Source: Vibrio sp. NTOU-M3 (GTDB lineage Bacteria; Pseudomonadota; Gammaproteobacteria; Enterobacterales; Vibrionaceae). Taken from it: a stretch of DNA of 64,000 bases. Shown here piece after piece: positions 42,679 to 52,383 of this stretch. The notes under the pieces were generated by a model that worked only from the letters and a program-made list of their open reading frames with translations, was not told where the DNA came from and did no database searches. Position numbers and translations under genes: made by a program. The stretch covers positions 434,001 to 498,000 of the forward strand of contig NZ_CP162101.1 of assembly GCF_040869035.1 (NCBI RefSeq), given 5' to 3'. Every line of letters begins with the position of its first letter. The first letter of the stretch is position 1.

Positions 42679-43857
42679 TCAAGCAAACTCCTGTTGAGTT
42701 TGATGATGTCGACGCTGCAATACCAATACAATAGTCATGATGACCGCCAAAGAAACATAGAAGATACCTAAACACTCAGAAGATCCAATCCAAGTTTTCA
42801 CCAGATATCCTCCAAACAACCCTGACAGCGCCATCTGCACCGAACCAGAAAGTGCAGACACCGACCCTGCATTTTCCTTATAAGGCTCAAGCAACATCGA
42901 GATTGAGATGGGAAAAGACAAACCTTGTGCGATCGAGAATAGCGTAAAAGCAAGGATCAAACTAAATAACGAAACAGAGCTCATCATTAACCAGACACCA
43001 GCCCCCAGAGCAATACTTATCGCGCCACCTAATAGGCAGTGACGGCTAAAATACCGAATCAATATGTTCATCATGGTACTTCCCATAAGCAAGCCTAATG
43101 AAGGAATGATCATTACCGAACCATATTCCGCAGCACTCAGGCCAAGTTGGTTCTGAGCAATAAAAGGCATCACCGACAGTGACACAATAGATCCTAAGTA
43201 ACTCAACCAATTGAAACTAGCACTCATATACAACTGCGGGTTTGACAGAAGCTGAGAGTAGTTCTGAATAATGGAACGAACCCGAAACGCTCGCTTCGCA
43301 TACGGTAGCGTTTCTCTCAATACCCAATAACCTAGGCAGTAAATCGCTAATAAATATACTAATACAAAAAGAAATATCGCTTGCCAGCTGATATGAGAAG
43401 CTATCCATCCACCAGCAACGGGAGCAAGAATTGGCAAAATGGAGGCCGTTACAGAAATATACGAAAAAGCTTTGGTTAATTGAGCCCCGTCATAACTGTC
43501 TCGCAACACGCTTCGCCCAAGAACGGAAGCACTACCCGCTCCTAAGCCTTGTAGTAATCGACCACTCTCTAGCATGGTTAAATCATACGAACACAGTACA
43601 CAAACCAGTGTACCTATCAGATAAATACCCTGCCCCAGTAAGAACACAGGACGGCGACCAATACTGTCTGATAACGGGCCATAAAACAGCTGCGATAACC
43701 CAAAACCAACTAAATAAAGTGTCACGAGAAGTTGAACGTCAGCTTGGGTCGCAGATAAGCTCTCGCTAATAAGGGGTAATGCAGGTAGATAAATACTCAC
43801 ACCCACTTGACCCGTTGCAATGATCATCATCGCCAATAAAATCGGGGTTTTCTTCAT
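42679..43857 (-). CDS. MFS drug-efflux protein, Bcr/CflA type
   Basis: 392 aa with twelve helices. Signature motif A GPLSDSIGRRPVFLLGQ near 60 and motif GRLLQGLGAGSASVLGRSVLRD near 98-119 are those of Bcr/CflA multidrug pumps (the H+-coupled DHA1 group). It is divergent from a LysR regulator 115 bp away, which probably controls it. The N-terminus ATGQVGVSIYLPALP is conserved in EmrD/Bcr proteins. Substrate unknown. Confidence 0.88.
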   Translation of the reverse strand: MKKTPILLAMMIIATGQVGVSIYLPALPLISESLSATQADVQLLVTLYLVGFGLSQLFYGPLSDSIGRRPVFLLGQGIYLIGTLVCVLCSYDLTMLESGRLLQGLGAGSASVLGRSVLRDSYDGAQLTKAFSYISVTASILPILAPVAGGWIASHISWQAIFLFVLVYLLAIYCLGYWVLRETLPYAKRAFRVRSIIQNYSQLLSNPQLYMSASFNWLSYLGSIVSLSVMPFIAQNQLGLSAAEYGSVMIIPSLGLLMGSTMMNILIRYFSRHCLLGGAISIALGAGVWLMMSSVSLFSLILAFTLFSIAQGLSFPISISMLLEPYKENAGSVSALSGSVQMALSGLFGGYLVKTWIGSSECLGIFYVSLAVIMTIVLVLQRRHHQTQQEFA

Positions 43858-43972
43858 TAAAATCTCTTATGTTCACGCCATGAAATCCAGTGTAAATTAA
43901 ACGCTCATACATGATAATCACCTCATAAGGAAAAGAATTAGTTCCAGATGAGAATTAATAGGAGTCCACAAA

Positions 43973-44857
43973 ATGGATTGGCTGCAAAGTGTTGATAGCT
44001 ATGTTCGAGTTGTTGATGAAGGGAGTTTCAATGGTGCGGCGCGCAAGCTAAACACCACTAGCTCTGCGATTAGCAAAAGAGTGCATTGGTTAGAAGAGCG
44101 CATCGGTGTGCAGCTTCTGAAACGAACAACCCGCTCGGTCACTCAAACAGAAGCAGGAGCCTTATTCTACGAACGTGCGAAGAGGCAACTTGAAGAGTGG
44201 CAATCCGTCGTTGATGAAACACGTTCCGTCGATCAATCACCGGCCGGCCTGCTAAAAATTGGTGCAACACTTGCTGTGGGTTCAAAGTTTTTGGTGCAGT
44301 ACTTAGATGAGTTTTTACAAATGTATCCTGATATTCGTATTCAACTCACTACTACAATACCAGGGCAACTGCCCGATCTCAGCTTAGACCTATTCATTAG
44401 CCGTGAAATCGAGCAATTAAACTCATTGAGCTTTAAAGCTACTGCACTGTTTGAGCACAAAGCAGGCTTTTATGTGTCACCTGATTACATCGAAAAACAC
44501 GGCGAGCCAACCAAACCTAGCCAATTAACTGAACACAATATGCTGATATGGGGAGAGCGGACACAGCGTGAAATTAAGCTCTCCAATGGAAAGCGCATAT
44601 TATTACGAGGCAACTTTGCAACAACCAACCCAGAAGCATTGTTTTACGCAGCAAAAAGCGGGATGGGCATTTTGCTGACTAACGATGTCATGATGAGAGA
44701 AGAAATTCGGCTGGGTAGCTTGAAACGCATATTGGCTGATGTCACTGCTGATGAAACCACAGTTTATGCTTATTATCCGAAATTAGATTACCAACACACA
44801 CGAACTAAACTATTTTTGGACTATCTGAAACAGCGCTTACAAAAAGATCCTAAGTAA
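43973..44857 (+). CDS. LysR-family transcriptional regulator
   Basis: 294 aa. The HTH at about 1-60 reads LQSVDSYVRVVDEGSFNGAARKLNTTSSAISKRVHWLEERIGVQLL, then the substrate-binding domain from about 88. Typical length. Adjacent divergent Bcr-type pump (42679-43857) is the natural target; the 115-bp gap between them (43858-43972) holds no gene. GGAG precedes the ATG. The co-inducer is unknown. Confidence 0.9.
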   Translation: MDWLQSVDSYVRVVDEGSFNGAARKLNTTSSAISKRVHWLEERIGVQLLKRTTRSVTQTEAGALFYERAKRQLEEWQSVVDETRSVDQSPAGLLKIGATLAVGSKFLVQYLDEFLQMYPDIRIQLTTTIPGQLPDLSLDLFISREIEQLNSLSFKATALFEHKAGFYVSPDYIEKHGEPTKPSQLTEHNMLIWGERTQREIKLSNGKRILLRGNFATTNPEALFYAAKSGMGILLTNDVMMREEIRLGSLKRILADVTADETTVYAYYPKLDYQHTRTKLFLDYLKQRLQKDPK

Positions 44858-45003
44858 GTTTATTAAAAACAACAAACTAGCCAAGGACCACAAAAAAGTC
44901 CTAGCAACCAAGTTTGAAAAAGTGTGAGCGCTATACCATAGTAACCATGTGCATATACCAATAAATAGATGATAAAAAATCATCACAACATGGGTTACTC
45001 ATT

Positions 45004-46848
45004 ATGGCTAGGAAACCTCACCAGAGTGGCTCCATCAGTTTAGACATTATCAATGAGACGCTGCTACTCAATGGCGCTGAGCTGCTGGACAAAGTCACCC
45101 TTGTATTGCATAAGCACTTCCAAACATACTGCACCTGCATTGTGGAAGTCGATAAGTTTAATTTTAACGCCCAAACGCTTTCTTATGCTTGCGAGAACAA
45201 ACTGAAACGCGATAGCAGCTACTCGTTACGTGGTACACCTTGTGAACATGTCAGCAAATCTGAACGTGATTTCTGTCTGTACGCCCAGAATGTCGCGGAA
45301 TTCTTTCCTCATGACTCGTACATAAAGGAAAACCACCTCCAAGCCTATTTGGGGTTACCTTTGCGCACGCGTACTGGAGAGGTTCTTGGTGTTCTGCTTT
45401 CGACCTTTACCACACCAATTTCGGACCAAGAAGAGTTGGTGTTCTACCACAGGATCTTTGCGAATGTCGTGGTGCATGGCCTTCGCTCTCAATGGCTTTC
45501 CGCACGCTCAGACAGTTTAGTTAACCAACTGAGTTATGAAGTCTCTCACGACAACTTAACTGGCTTGCTTAACCGCAGCTTTTTGTCCGACAAATTAGAG
45601 CAACTCACTGAAAATTACCCATCACCTTTTACTTTGGCGTATTTAGACATCGATAATTTTAAATCAATCAATGATTTATATGGCAATTACATTGGTGACC
45701 AGATCATAAAATATGTAGCTTCTGCGATTAGCCAGTCTCTTCCCGAAGAACAGCTCGCCTTCCGTATTGCGGGCGATGAGTTTGCTTTTATCACTTTTTC
45801 TGGTGATCCATTAAAAGTGTGCCGGAAAATTATTAACCGACTTGAAGCCGGATACACCGACCCGGTTCATAACATCAAATTAAGTGCCAGCATTGGTATT
45901 GCACGGCGATTTGAAAATAAAATGACGGCCGATCAGCTGATACTCAATGCCAGTTTAGCCCTGAAAGACTGTAAGCAATCACGCAATACGAAAGTCCAGT
46001 GTTACGACACCCATTTAAGTACGCAGTATCATCGCAAAACAATGATCATCAACGCACTTCGTCATGAATTAAACAAATCCCCAGACATGCCAAGTGAAAT
46101 TTATGTGTTAGCCCAGCCCATTGTAAGAAAAAACAGTACGCGTTGGAGCTATTTCGAAATATTGGCCCGCTGGCAAAGTAAATCTCTTGGAGTGATCTCT
46201 CCATTAGAGTTTATCGAAGCGGCTGAACAGTCAGGCTTAATAGTTGAATTGGGAGAACGCATTGTCGAGCTTGCCTGTGAAGCAAAACTGCAGTTAGAAA
46301 AAGGCTTAGGGCACAAAGTCAAATTGGGGCTCAACTGCTCAGCACATGAGCTCAACGACTCGAAACGCTACCTCAGCCATTTAGTTGAAACAATTGATCG
46401 CTTTGGCTTCTTGCCTTACGAATTCACCATTGAACTGACAGAAACCGTCCTTTTGTCTCAGACTAACGAAGTCAGGATCATCCTCGACAAACTCAGAAAG
46501 CTCGGCTTTACTGTCGCTCTAGACGATTTTGGTACCGGTTATTCAAGTTTGAATTATATCCATAGCTACCCTATCGATTGTATCAAGATCGATGCGACAT
46601 TTATTCGGAACATGCTTTGTAACAAGACATCGGAAAGTGTGGTGTGGCTAATCATTCAACTTGCTAAGCAGCTTGAGGTCGACCTTGTTGCCGAAGGCGT
46701 TGAGAATGAAGAGGCCTTGCAAAAACTCTACGATATGGGATGCATGCAAATTCAGGGGTACTATTTCTCAAGACCTGAGCGTCCGGACACCATCGTCAAC
46801 TTTCAAAACAACCTAGGGGACCAAAATAAAAAGGTCTCTAACGCATAA
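45004..46848 (+). CDS. GAF-GGDEF-EAL protein, likely c-di-GMP phosphodiesterase
   Basis: 614 aa, no membrane segment. A GAF-like sensor (about 15-165, with CEHVSKSERDFCLYAQN) precedes a GGDEF domain (about 175-340) whose active loop is AGDEF, and an EAL domain (about 350-600). In EAL, the first motif is EIL in place of EAL, but the other catalytic residues are there: ELTETVLL, LDDFGTGYSSL, KIDATFI, and VAEGVENEEAL. So phosphodiesterase activity is likely and cyclase activity weak or lost, the GGDEF half perhaps sensing GTP. The close HxxC/CxxH-type cysteines in GAF could sense redox; speculative. Confidence 0.88.
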   Translation: MARKPHQSGSISLDIINETLLLNGAELLDKVTLVLHKHFQTYCTCIVEVDKFNFNAQTLSYACENKLKRDSSYSLRGTPCEHVSKSERDFCLYAQNVAEFFPHDSYIKENHLQAYLGLPLRTRTGEVLGVLLSTFTTPISDQEELVFYHRIFANVVVHGLRSQWLSARSDSLVNQLSYEVSHDNLTGLLNRSFLSDKLEQLTENYPSPFTLAYLDIDNFKSINDLYGNYIGDQIIKYVASAISQSLPEEQLAFRIAGDEFAFITFSGDPLKVCRKIINRLEAGYTDPVHNIKLSASIGIARRFENKMTADQLILNASLALKDCKQSRNTKVQCYDTHLSTQYHRKTMIINALRHELNKSPDMPSEIYVLAQPIVRKNSTRWSYFEILARWQSKSLGVISPLEFIEAAEQSGLIVELGERIVELACEAKLQLEKGLGHKVKLGLNCSAHELNDSKRYLSHLVETIDRFGFLPYEFTIELTETVLLSQTNEVRIILDKLRKLGFTVALDDFGTGYSSLNYIHSYPIDCIKIDATFIRNMLCNKTSESVVWLIIQLAKQLEVDLVAEGVENEEALQKLYDMGCMQIQGYYFSRPERPDTIVNFQNNLGDQNKKVSNA

Positions 46849-46878
46849 AAAAATCCCCTGATAACAGGGGATTTTTTT
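46849..46878. terminator. Bidirectional intrinsic terminator
   Basis: Stem AAATCCCCTG and CAGGGGATTT with a 4-nt loop (centre 46862), flanked by A- and T-runs. It overlaps the stop region of the converging M23 peptidase gene (46877). Confidence 0.9.
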
Positions 46879-48184
46879 AGCTGGTTGAATCGGAATCGGC
46901 TTGAGAAGCAAGTTTCATTTCTTCTTGCTTTAACATCGCGTCCCATTGATCTCGTTTAGCTCTGAAGGATGCCATTTCAGTTTTTGGTACTGAATTCGCC
47001 ATTGGGATATTGGCTCGCATCGCATTCACCGGACGACCCCGAACAATCAATTCGTAATGAATATGAGGCCCAGTAACGCGTCCAGATTTTCCTGAAAGAC
47101 CAATACGTTGTCCCCGGCTCACTTTCTGCCCTTTACGCACTAAGATCTTGCTCAGGTGCAAATAGCGTGTTTTATAAGTACTACCGTGCTGAATCACCAC
47201 GTAATTTCCAGCATAAGGGTGTTTACGAGTCATAATGACCACGCCATCACCAGTCGATACAATCGGCGTGCCGGTTGGAGTCGCCCAGTCAGTACCATTA
47301 TGCGGGGCCACGCGGCCAGTCACAGGATGCTTACGATTCGGGTTAAAGTTTGAGCTCAATCGGTAGTTACCGTTCACTGGCTTACGTTGGAAAGCACGTT
47401 GTAAACTGTTTCCGTTTTGATCGTAATATTGACCGTCAGTGTGTAAATATGCACTTAACACACGACCGCGGTTATAGATACGAATAGCCTTGATTTCACG
47501 GTTTCCTGTCAGTTTATTGCCGATATATTGGCGTGACTGAACCACTTCAAACTTATCTCCAGCACGCAGATCACGCGTGAAGTTAATCTTGTCTTTTAAT
47601 AAGGCAACGACTTGCTCTATCTCAGAACTACCGAGTCCAAGTTTATGGACCGACTGTGAAAAACTGCCTCGTATTTCACCAACTAATGGAAGCTCTTTCC
47701 ATTCACCCGGAATTTTAACTTCGTCAAACTCGTAGCTGCCATCATCTAATCGAGAGTAGACAGCACGTTCAACTAAACTAAATTCCAGCTCCATTTTTTC
47801 AAGGGCTTGGCCCTCTTTACCTTTCCAAAACCGAAGCGTATTGCCAGGCTTAAGCGTATCTAATGCCAGATAGTTAAGATCCGTTTCCATTACTTTTAGA
47901 AGATCACTGTAGCCAAAGCCCAGTTGCTCGAAGATATTACTCAAATTATCCCCTTTCTGAATGACGTATTCATAGTCTGGGATATCGTGTGTATCTTCGG
48001 TATCAATAAGGTAGGAATTTACCAGTTCGGTTTCAGGAAGAGAAAGATCAACGGTGCGTGAAGGAAGAGTTGTATTGTTGATAGAAGAAAATGCAACTAT
48101 CGCAGCAACAGGCAGCCCCAAAAGCAGTAGCTTTTTTGGTGTTGTCAGCTCAAAAAATCGAGCTTTCATTGTCTTGGCTTGCAC
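46877..48184 (-). CDS. M23 peptidoglycan endopeptidase, ShyA/MepM-like
   Basis: 435 aa. N-terminal membrane anchor (KKLLLLGLPVAAIVAFSS), a LysM/OapA-like domain (about 70-125: YEYVIQKGDNLSNIFEQLGF) and a C-terminal M23 domain with zinc motifs HNGTDWATP (HxxxD) and HIHYE (HxH) near 300 and 380. It cuts D,D cross-links in peptidoglycan so the cell can grow. The start is a GTG at 48184, because AAAGGT sits 7 nt before it, while the ATG at 48169 lacks a site. Length and layout match ShyA of V. cholerae. Confidence 0.88.
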   Translation of the reverse strand: MQAKTMKARFFELTTPKKLLLLGLPVAAIVAFSSINNTTLPSRTVDLSLPETELVNSYLIDTEDTHDIPDYEYVIQKGDNLSNIFEQLGFGYSDLLKVMETDLNYLALDTLKPGNTLRFWKGKEGQALEKMELEFSLVERAVYSRLDDGSYEFDEVKIPGEWKELPLVGEIRGSFSQSVHKLGLGSSEIEQVVALLKDKINFTRDLRAGDKFEVVQSRQYIGNKLTGNREIKAIRIYNRGRVLSAYLHTDGQYYDQNGNSLQRAFQRKPVNGNYRLSSNFNPNRKHPVTGRVAPHNGTDWATPTGTPIVSTGDGVVIMTRKHPYAGNYVVIQHGSTYKTRYLHLSKILVRKGQKVSRGQRIGLSGKSGRVTGPHIHYELIVRGRPVNAMRANIPMANSVPKTEMASFRAKRDQWDAMLKQEEMKLASQADSDSTS

Positions 48185-48345
48185 AATTTGACCTTTACAT
48201 GAATTCCGAAAAGCATAAGAGTACGTATTTCTTTAATAAATGTCACCACAGTAATGTCAAAGAAAGATCAAAAAAGGCGCAAAAGCGCCTCTTTATGTGA
48301 CATAGGTTATATGATTAGTAGTCACTAACATATCTCATCTATCGA

Positions 48346-48645
48346 TCAGCGAAATGTCGAGATCAATCCGTTATCTTCACCAAACCCATTTGGTGTAAAG
48401 CGGTCGGCATTCGGATCATTTATCCATTTTTCATTGTCGATCAAATACCTGAATTCGAAATGGCTATCTTTCGGTAAGCGAGTCTTAAACTTATAGGTTT
48501 TCGACTTTGCCACTTTTTTCATTTCTGCTGGCTGCCAATCTAAAAAATCCGCCACTAAAGCGACCGATTGGCTTGCTTGCTCTTGTGGCAACTCAAAAGT
48601 GACTTCAACTTCATTTTTTGTTTTAAAGAAGCGCTTATTAATCAT
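48346..48645 (-). CDS. Isoamylase-N/CBM48-like small protein
   Basis: 99 aa. KTKNEVEVTFELPQEQASQSVALVADFLDW, then MKKVAKSKTYKFKTRLPKDSHFEFRYLIDNEKWINDPNAD, is the AMPK-glycogen-binding (CBM48/isoamylase N) domain alone, without a catalytic part. Such stand-alone domains may bind glycogen or related glucans. Aromatic residues W51 and W74 could contact sugar. Function in vibrios unknown; cytoplasmic. Confidence 0.82.
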   Translation of the reverse strand: MINKRFFKTKNEVEVTFELPQEQASQSVALVADFLDWQPAEMKKVAKSKTYKFKTRLPKDSHFEFRYLIDNEKWINDPNADRFTPNGFGEDNGLISTFR

Positions 48646-48763
48646 TTGTTACTCCATTAACTGCTCTTATTCCATATTCATGGCTAAATAATAAGCAATA
48701 CTGGACATATTCGCCAGAAAGGAAGCAAAAACTCCGACGCCCTTTCCTGACTGGTTATCTGGT

Positions 48764-49378
48764 TTACAAAGGTTCGAGCTTATATTGCTGACTCAAATCA
48801 AACTCGAATTGTTCAGGCACATTAGGTTCTTCTGCCATCGCTTGCTGCTCGCCATGCCGCATAACCATTAAAGTTAAGCGATTGTCTTTGTAGTCAAGGG
48901 TTGTCACTTTAATTCGGTCACCGATCAATGCCACATCTGATAAAATCATCCGTTTGCGAGTAATGTCATATTCAAAGATCGCTAAGTAATAAAATATCCC
49001 GGAGCCTTGATTGGAAACCAACATAGGTGCAGAAAAAACGGTAGGTGCAATCTGAGTTAACCATTTGGTTTCAACTATAACCTCACCACGAACAACACCA
49101 TCGTCAAACGGACCAGATACAAACCCTTTCTCTCGCTCATGTTTTTTCATAAAAGCAAATGCGTTACTTTCAGGTACGCGTATTGTCCACGGATTCGAGG
49201 TAGGAATATCAAAGACTTCTCTAAGGATCAGGTCACTTTTAACCTTTGTTGCTGGAAACTTTGCCATGATTTCTTCATCACTTAAGCTAAATCGATAAAT
49301 ACCGGCAACGGCTACTATGACGAGTAAAACAATGGGAATGAGTAATATAAGTGGGATCGGCAAAAGTCTCTTTTTCAT
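48764..49378 (-). CDS. Membrane-anchored protein of unknown function
   Basis: 204 aa from the ATG at 49378 (KKRLLPIPLILLIPIVLLVIVAVAGI is the single N-terminal helix). An alternative start lies at 49399. The rest is probably periplasmic, with VRGEVIVETKWLTQIAPTVFSAPML, and a lipoprotein-like beta-rich look. Not recognised. It is divergent from a GFA gene (49457). Confidence 0.7.
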   Translation of the reverse strand: MKKRLLPIPLILLIPIVLLVIVAVAGIYRFSLSDEEIMAKFPATKVKSDLILREVFDIPTSNPWTIRVPESNAFAFMKKHEREKGFVSGPFDDGVVRGEVIVETKWLTQIAPTVFSAPMLVSNQGSGIFYYLAIFEYDITRKRMILSDVALIGDRIKVTTLDYKDNRLTLMVMRHGEQQAMAEEPNVPEQFEFDLSQQYKLEPL

Positions 49379-49456
49379 ACGGTCCAAGTTTGTCATCAAC
49401 GGAAGTTGGTGGTAAACCTTATCAATGTACTGCTGTCATCACAAGGAGCTTCCCAG

Positions 49457-49855
49457 ATGGAAAAAATCAGAACAGCTGAATGCAGTTGTGGTCAAGTTTC
49501 GCTGGTATGTAAAGGGGAACCAATACGCACAGCAATATGTCATTGCTTTGAATGTCAAAAACGTACCGGAAGTGTTTTTGGCGTACAGGCTCGATTCTTA
49601 GAGCACCAAGTTCGTCATGATGGTGAGGTTGCGTCTTTTAGTCGCATCAGTGATAGCGGTGGTAATGTTACCTATTCTTTCTGCCCTCGCTGTGGAACAA
49701 CCATGTTATTGCACTTGGAAAACGCTCCAGAATTTATCGTGATTCCCATCGGAGTGTTTAAACAACAAGATTTACCAACACCAAGCTTTTCTATCTACGA
49801 AAAAAGGCAATTTGGCTGGGTAAGTTTTGATTGTCAGATGAAACATTACGATTGA
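49457..49855 (+). CDS. GFA-family zinc protein (second copy)
   Basis: 132 aa from the ATG at 49457, with AAGGAG 9 nt before it. Zinc Cys: ECSCGQV, ICHCFECQKRTGS and FCPRCGTTM, the same three-site pattern as the 3317 gene. The C-terminal part is different (PSFSIYEKRQFGWVSFD), so this is a distinct GFA subgroup with the YE(K/R)...W ending. Function unproved, perhaps linked to thiol adducts. Confidence 0.88.
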   Translation: MEKIRTAECSCGQVSLVCKGEPIRTAICHCFECQKRTGSVFGVQARFLEHQVRHDGEVASFSRISDSGGNVTYSFCPRCGTTMLLHLENAPEFIVIPIGVFKQQDLPTPSFSIYEKRQFGWVSFDCQMKHYD

Positions 49856-49946
49856 TTGTTTAGGATCAACTGAGCTCATAGATAACTCCTATCTCATAAA
49901 GGATCAAAGCGATATAATTCTCTTTCTTCAATTTGAGGAGTTCGTT

Positions 49947-50630
49947 TTGATTTCTAAACTTCCACGCTGGGTAGAATATGGAGCTTTTCTACTGGCCTCT
50001 CTCGCAGGGATTGTAAACGCAATCGGTTTACTAGGATTTCAACATCAAGCAGTCTCTCACATATCAGGTACGGTAACACTTCTTGGTACAAGCCTTGAGA
50101 CTTTAGACGGCCGAACTTTACACTTATTTATGATTGTCTTTAGCTTCATGCTTGGCGCCGTCTTAAGTGGCACATTTATCGAAAGCACTGCTCTAAAGTT
50201 AGGCCGCCGCTACGGTGTTGCCTTGTGTATTGAGGGTGGGCTTCTCTATATTGCCTACCTTCTGTTGAAAGACAATTCAGTTTACGGTCAATACTTTGCT
50301 TCAGCCGCATGTGGTTTACAAAATGCCATGCTGACCACATTTAGCGGAGCTGTTGTTCGAACGACTCATTTAACAGGTATCGTCACCGACTTAGGGCTAA
50401 TGATTGGCGCTCGTCTAAGAGGACAACCTTTTGATTACCGCAAAGCTAAGCTATTTCTATTCATTTTCCTTGGTTTTTTATCCGGAGGCGTACTTGGAGC
50501 TAAGCTCTTTGCTGCGTACTCTTTAGGCGCACTGCTCCTCCCAGTATTCCTATCTTTAGCAATTGCTTTTAGTTACTGGACTTACTTATTGATAAAAACC
50601 AACAACAACAAACCCAATTTGCAACAATAA
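49947..50630 (+). CDS. YoaK/DUF1275 family membrane protein
   Basis: 227 aa from a TTG start preceded by GAGGAG at a 6-nt distance; there is no ATG. Six hydrophobic segments and the family start EYGAFLLASLAGIVNAIGLLGF, GTVTLLG, then CGLQNAMLTTFSGAVVRTTHLTGIVTDLG are the DUF1275 signature. Role unknown; a transporter is suspected. Confidence 0.87.
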   Translation: MISKLPRWVEYGAFLLASLAGIVNAIGLLGFQHQAVSHISGTVTLLGTSLETLDGRTLHLFMIVFSFMLGAVLSGTFIESTALKLGRRYGVALCIEGGLLYIAYLLLKDNSVYGQYFASAACGLQNAMLTTFSGAVVRTTHLTGIVTDLGLMIGARLRGQPFDYRKAKLFLFIFLGFLSGGVLGAKLFAAYSLGALLLPVFLSLAIAFSYWTYLLIKTNNNKPNLQQ

Positions 50631-50829
50631 ACCAACAATTGTATCATCTACAAAACATACATCCAGAAAGTTAATACACCTCAATATGTAACACTGAATA
50701 TTTAACTCAAATTAATGAATAGTATTGCATGAGATGATAAAACTAGTTACTCTTACATCTCGTGAATTTATACGAATGTTTAGTGAATATATATTCCATA
50801 CGATAAATGTGGATTGAACTAGTTGTAAC

Positions 50830-52212
50830 ATGGGTAAATCAATGCAAAACAACGCGCAAACTGTAGAAGAACCAAATCTGAAGAGTAAATTTTGGCTGTT
50901 CCTCATTCCTTCAATGCTGGGACTCTTTTTATTTATGGCACCGATCAGTTATCAAGGTGACATTACTATTCCCGTAGCCGTTCTCGCAAAAACACTCCAA
51001 GCGGTTTTTGGTGAGTTTCTGGTTCCAACGCTCACTTTCATTATTGCTGCCATGGCTGCTGCATCAGCAATTTGTCGTATCAAGACTCCATCTTTTATCG
51101 CTAGTTCGCCTTTTTTAAACGGGTTGTTTAACCCATCTCCACTTTGGCTAGCGGTGAGAGTTATTGGTGGCATTGCTGTCATCATGACGTACTTCCAAAT
51201 CGGACCAAAAGCCATTTGGGAGGAAAATACAGGAGGGCTTGTTTTAGACGGTCTACTTCCTACACTGTTCTCTGTATTCATTTTCGCAGGTCTTTTGCTA
51301 CCACTACTTCTAAATTTTGGCTTGTTAGAACTTTTTGGCACTCTACTAAGTAAAATCATGCGCCCATTGTTTAATCTACCAGGTCGAAGTGCTATTGATT
51401 GTATGGCTTCTTGGCTTGGTGACGGCAGTGTTGGTATTCTATTAACAAGCAAGCAGTACGAAAATAAATTCTACACACAGCGAGAAGCGGCAGTTGTGGG
51501 CACCACATTTTCTGCCGTCTCGATTACATTTAGCTTAGTGGTCATTGCGCAAGTCGAGTTAGAGCATCTCTTTCTGCCTTTCTATGGCGCAATCTGTTTA
51601 GCAGGCTTAGTAGCTGCGATTATTATTCCTCGCTTACCACCACTTAGCTTGAAAAAAGACACCTTCATTGACGGCTCAAAACCTGAAGATGATGCAGATG
51701 CCATCCCTCAAGGACATTCGACTTTTTCATGGGGAATGAACTTAGCACTGGAAAAAGCAAGCAAAGTAACGTCTGCAAAAGGTGTTTTTAAAGAAGGTAT
51801 CCAAAACGCAGTCGATATGGTGTTTGGTGTTTTACCTGTTGTGATGGGCCTTGGTACTATCGCTCTTGTTATTGCCGAATACACCAGTGTGTTTAGTGTG
51901 TTAGGTCAACCATTTATCCCATTCCTTGAAATGCTAGGGATCCCAGATGCTGCTGCGGCATCAGAAACCATTGTTGTTGGTTTTGCTGATATGTTTATCC
52001 CTGCAATCCTCGCAGCATCAATCGATAGTGAAATGACACGCTTCGTGATTGCAGCAATGTCTGTAACACAACTTATCTATATGTCCGAAGTAGGTGCGCT
52101 ATTGCTTGGCAGTAAAATCCCAGTAAACATCATTGAGTTATTTACAATTTTTATCCTGCGAACTCTCATCACTTTACCTGTTATCGCAGGTGTTGCGCAC
52201 CTTATCTTCTAA
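50830..52212 (+). CDS. yjiH: YjiH family membrane protein (nucleoside-recognition type)
   Basis: 460 aa, about eleven hydrophobic segments. FLIPSMLGLFLFMAPISYQGDITIPVAVLA near 20 and the C-terminal gate-like part GIPDAAAASETIVVGFADMFIPAILA fit the YjiH group with the Gate domain. AIDCMASWLGDGSVGILLTSKQYE near 183 is well kept. It is probably a transporter of unknown cargo. The alternative start at 50842 cannot be excluded. An AT-rich 200 bp precedes it. Confidence 0.82.
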   Translation: MGKSMQNNAQTVEEPNLKSKFWLFLIPSMLGLFLFMAPISYQGDITIPVAVLAKTLQAVFGEFLVPTLTFIIAAMAAASAICRIKTPSFIASSPFLNGLFNPSPLWLAVRVIGGIAVIMTYFQIGPKAIWEENTGGLVLDGLLPTLFSVFIFAGLLLPLLLNFGLLELFGTLLSKIMRPLFNLPGRSAIDCMASWLGDGSVGILLTSKQYENKFYTQREAAVVGTTFSAVSITFSLVVIAQVELEHLFLPFYGAICLAGLVAAIIIPRLPPLSLKKDTFIDGSKPEDDADAIPQGHSTFSWGMNLALEKASKVTSAKGVFKEGIQNAVDMVFGVLPVVMGLGTIALVIAEYTSVFSVLGQPFIPFLEMLGIPDAAAASETIVVGFADMFIPAILAASIDSEMTRFVIAAMSVTQLIYMSEVGALLLGSKIPVNIIELFTIFILRTLITLPVIAGVAHLIF

Positions 52213-52240
52213 TTCCTAATCAATATATATTCACGTAATG

Positions 52241-52266
52241 AGCCCCTCTTTTGAGGGGCTTTTTTA
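52241..52266 (+). terminator. Intrinsic terminator of yjiH
   Basis: Stem AGCCCCTC (52241-52248) and GAGGGGCT (52253-52260), TTTT loop, then a T-run. Confidence 0.92.
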
Positions 52267-52383
52267 TATCCTCATACCAAAAGTACTACTTGATATACTC
52301 ATAAATTCGTTTAAATACAGTACACTTAATCGTATACTTATTGAGAGAAACCTAATTAACATAGCGTGAGTTAAGGAATACAA

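Noticed and set aside
49625..49650. A fourth copy of the SigZ promoter element
   Set aside because: TGCGTCTTTT occurs inside the second GFA coding region without the CGTCTT core at the right distance.
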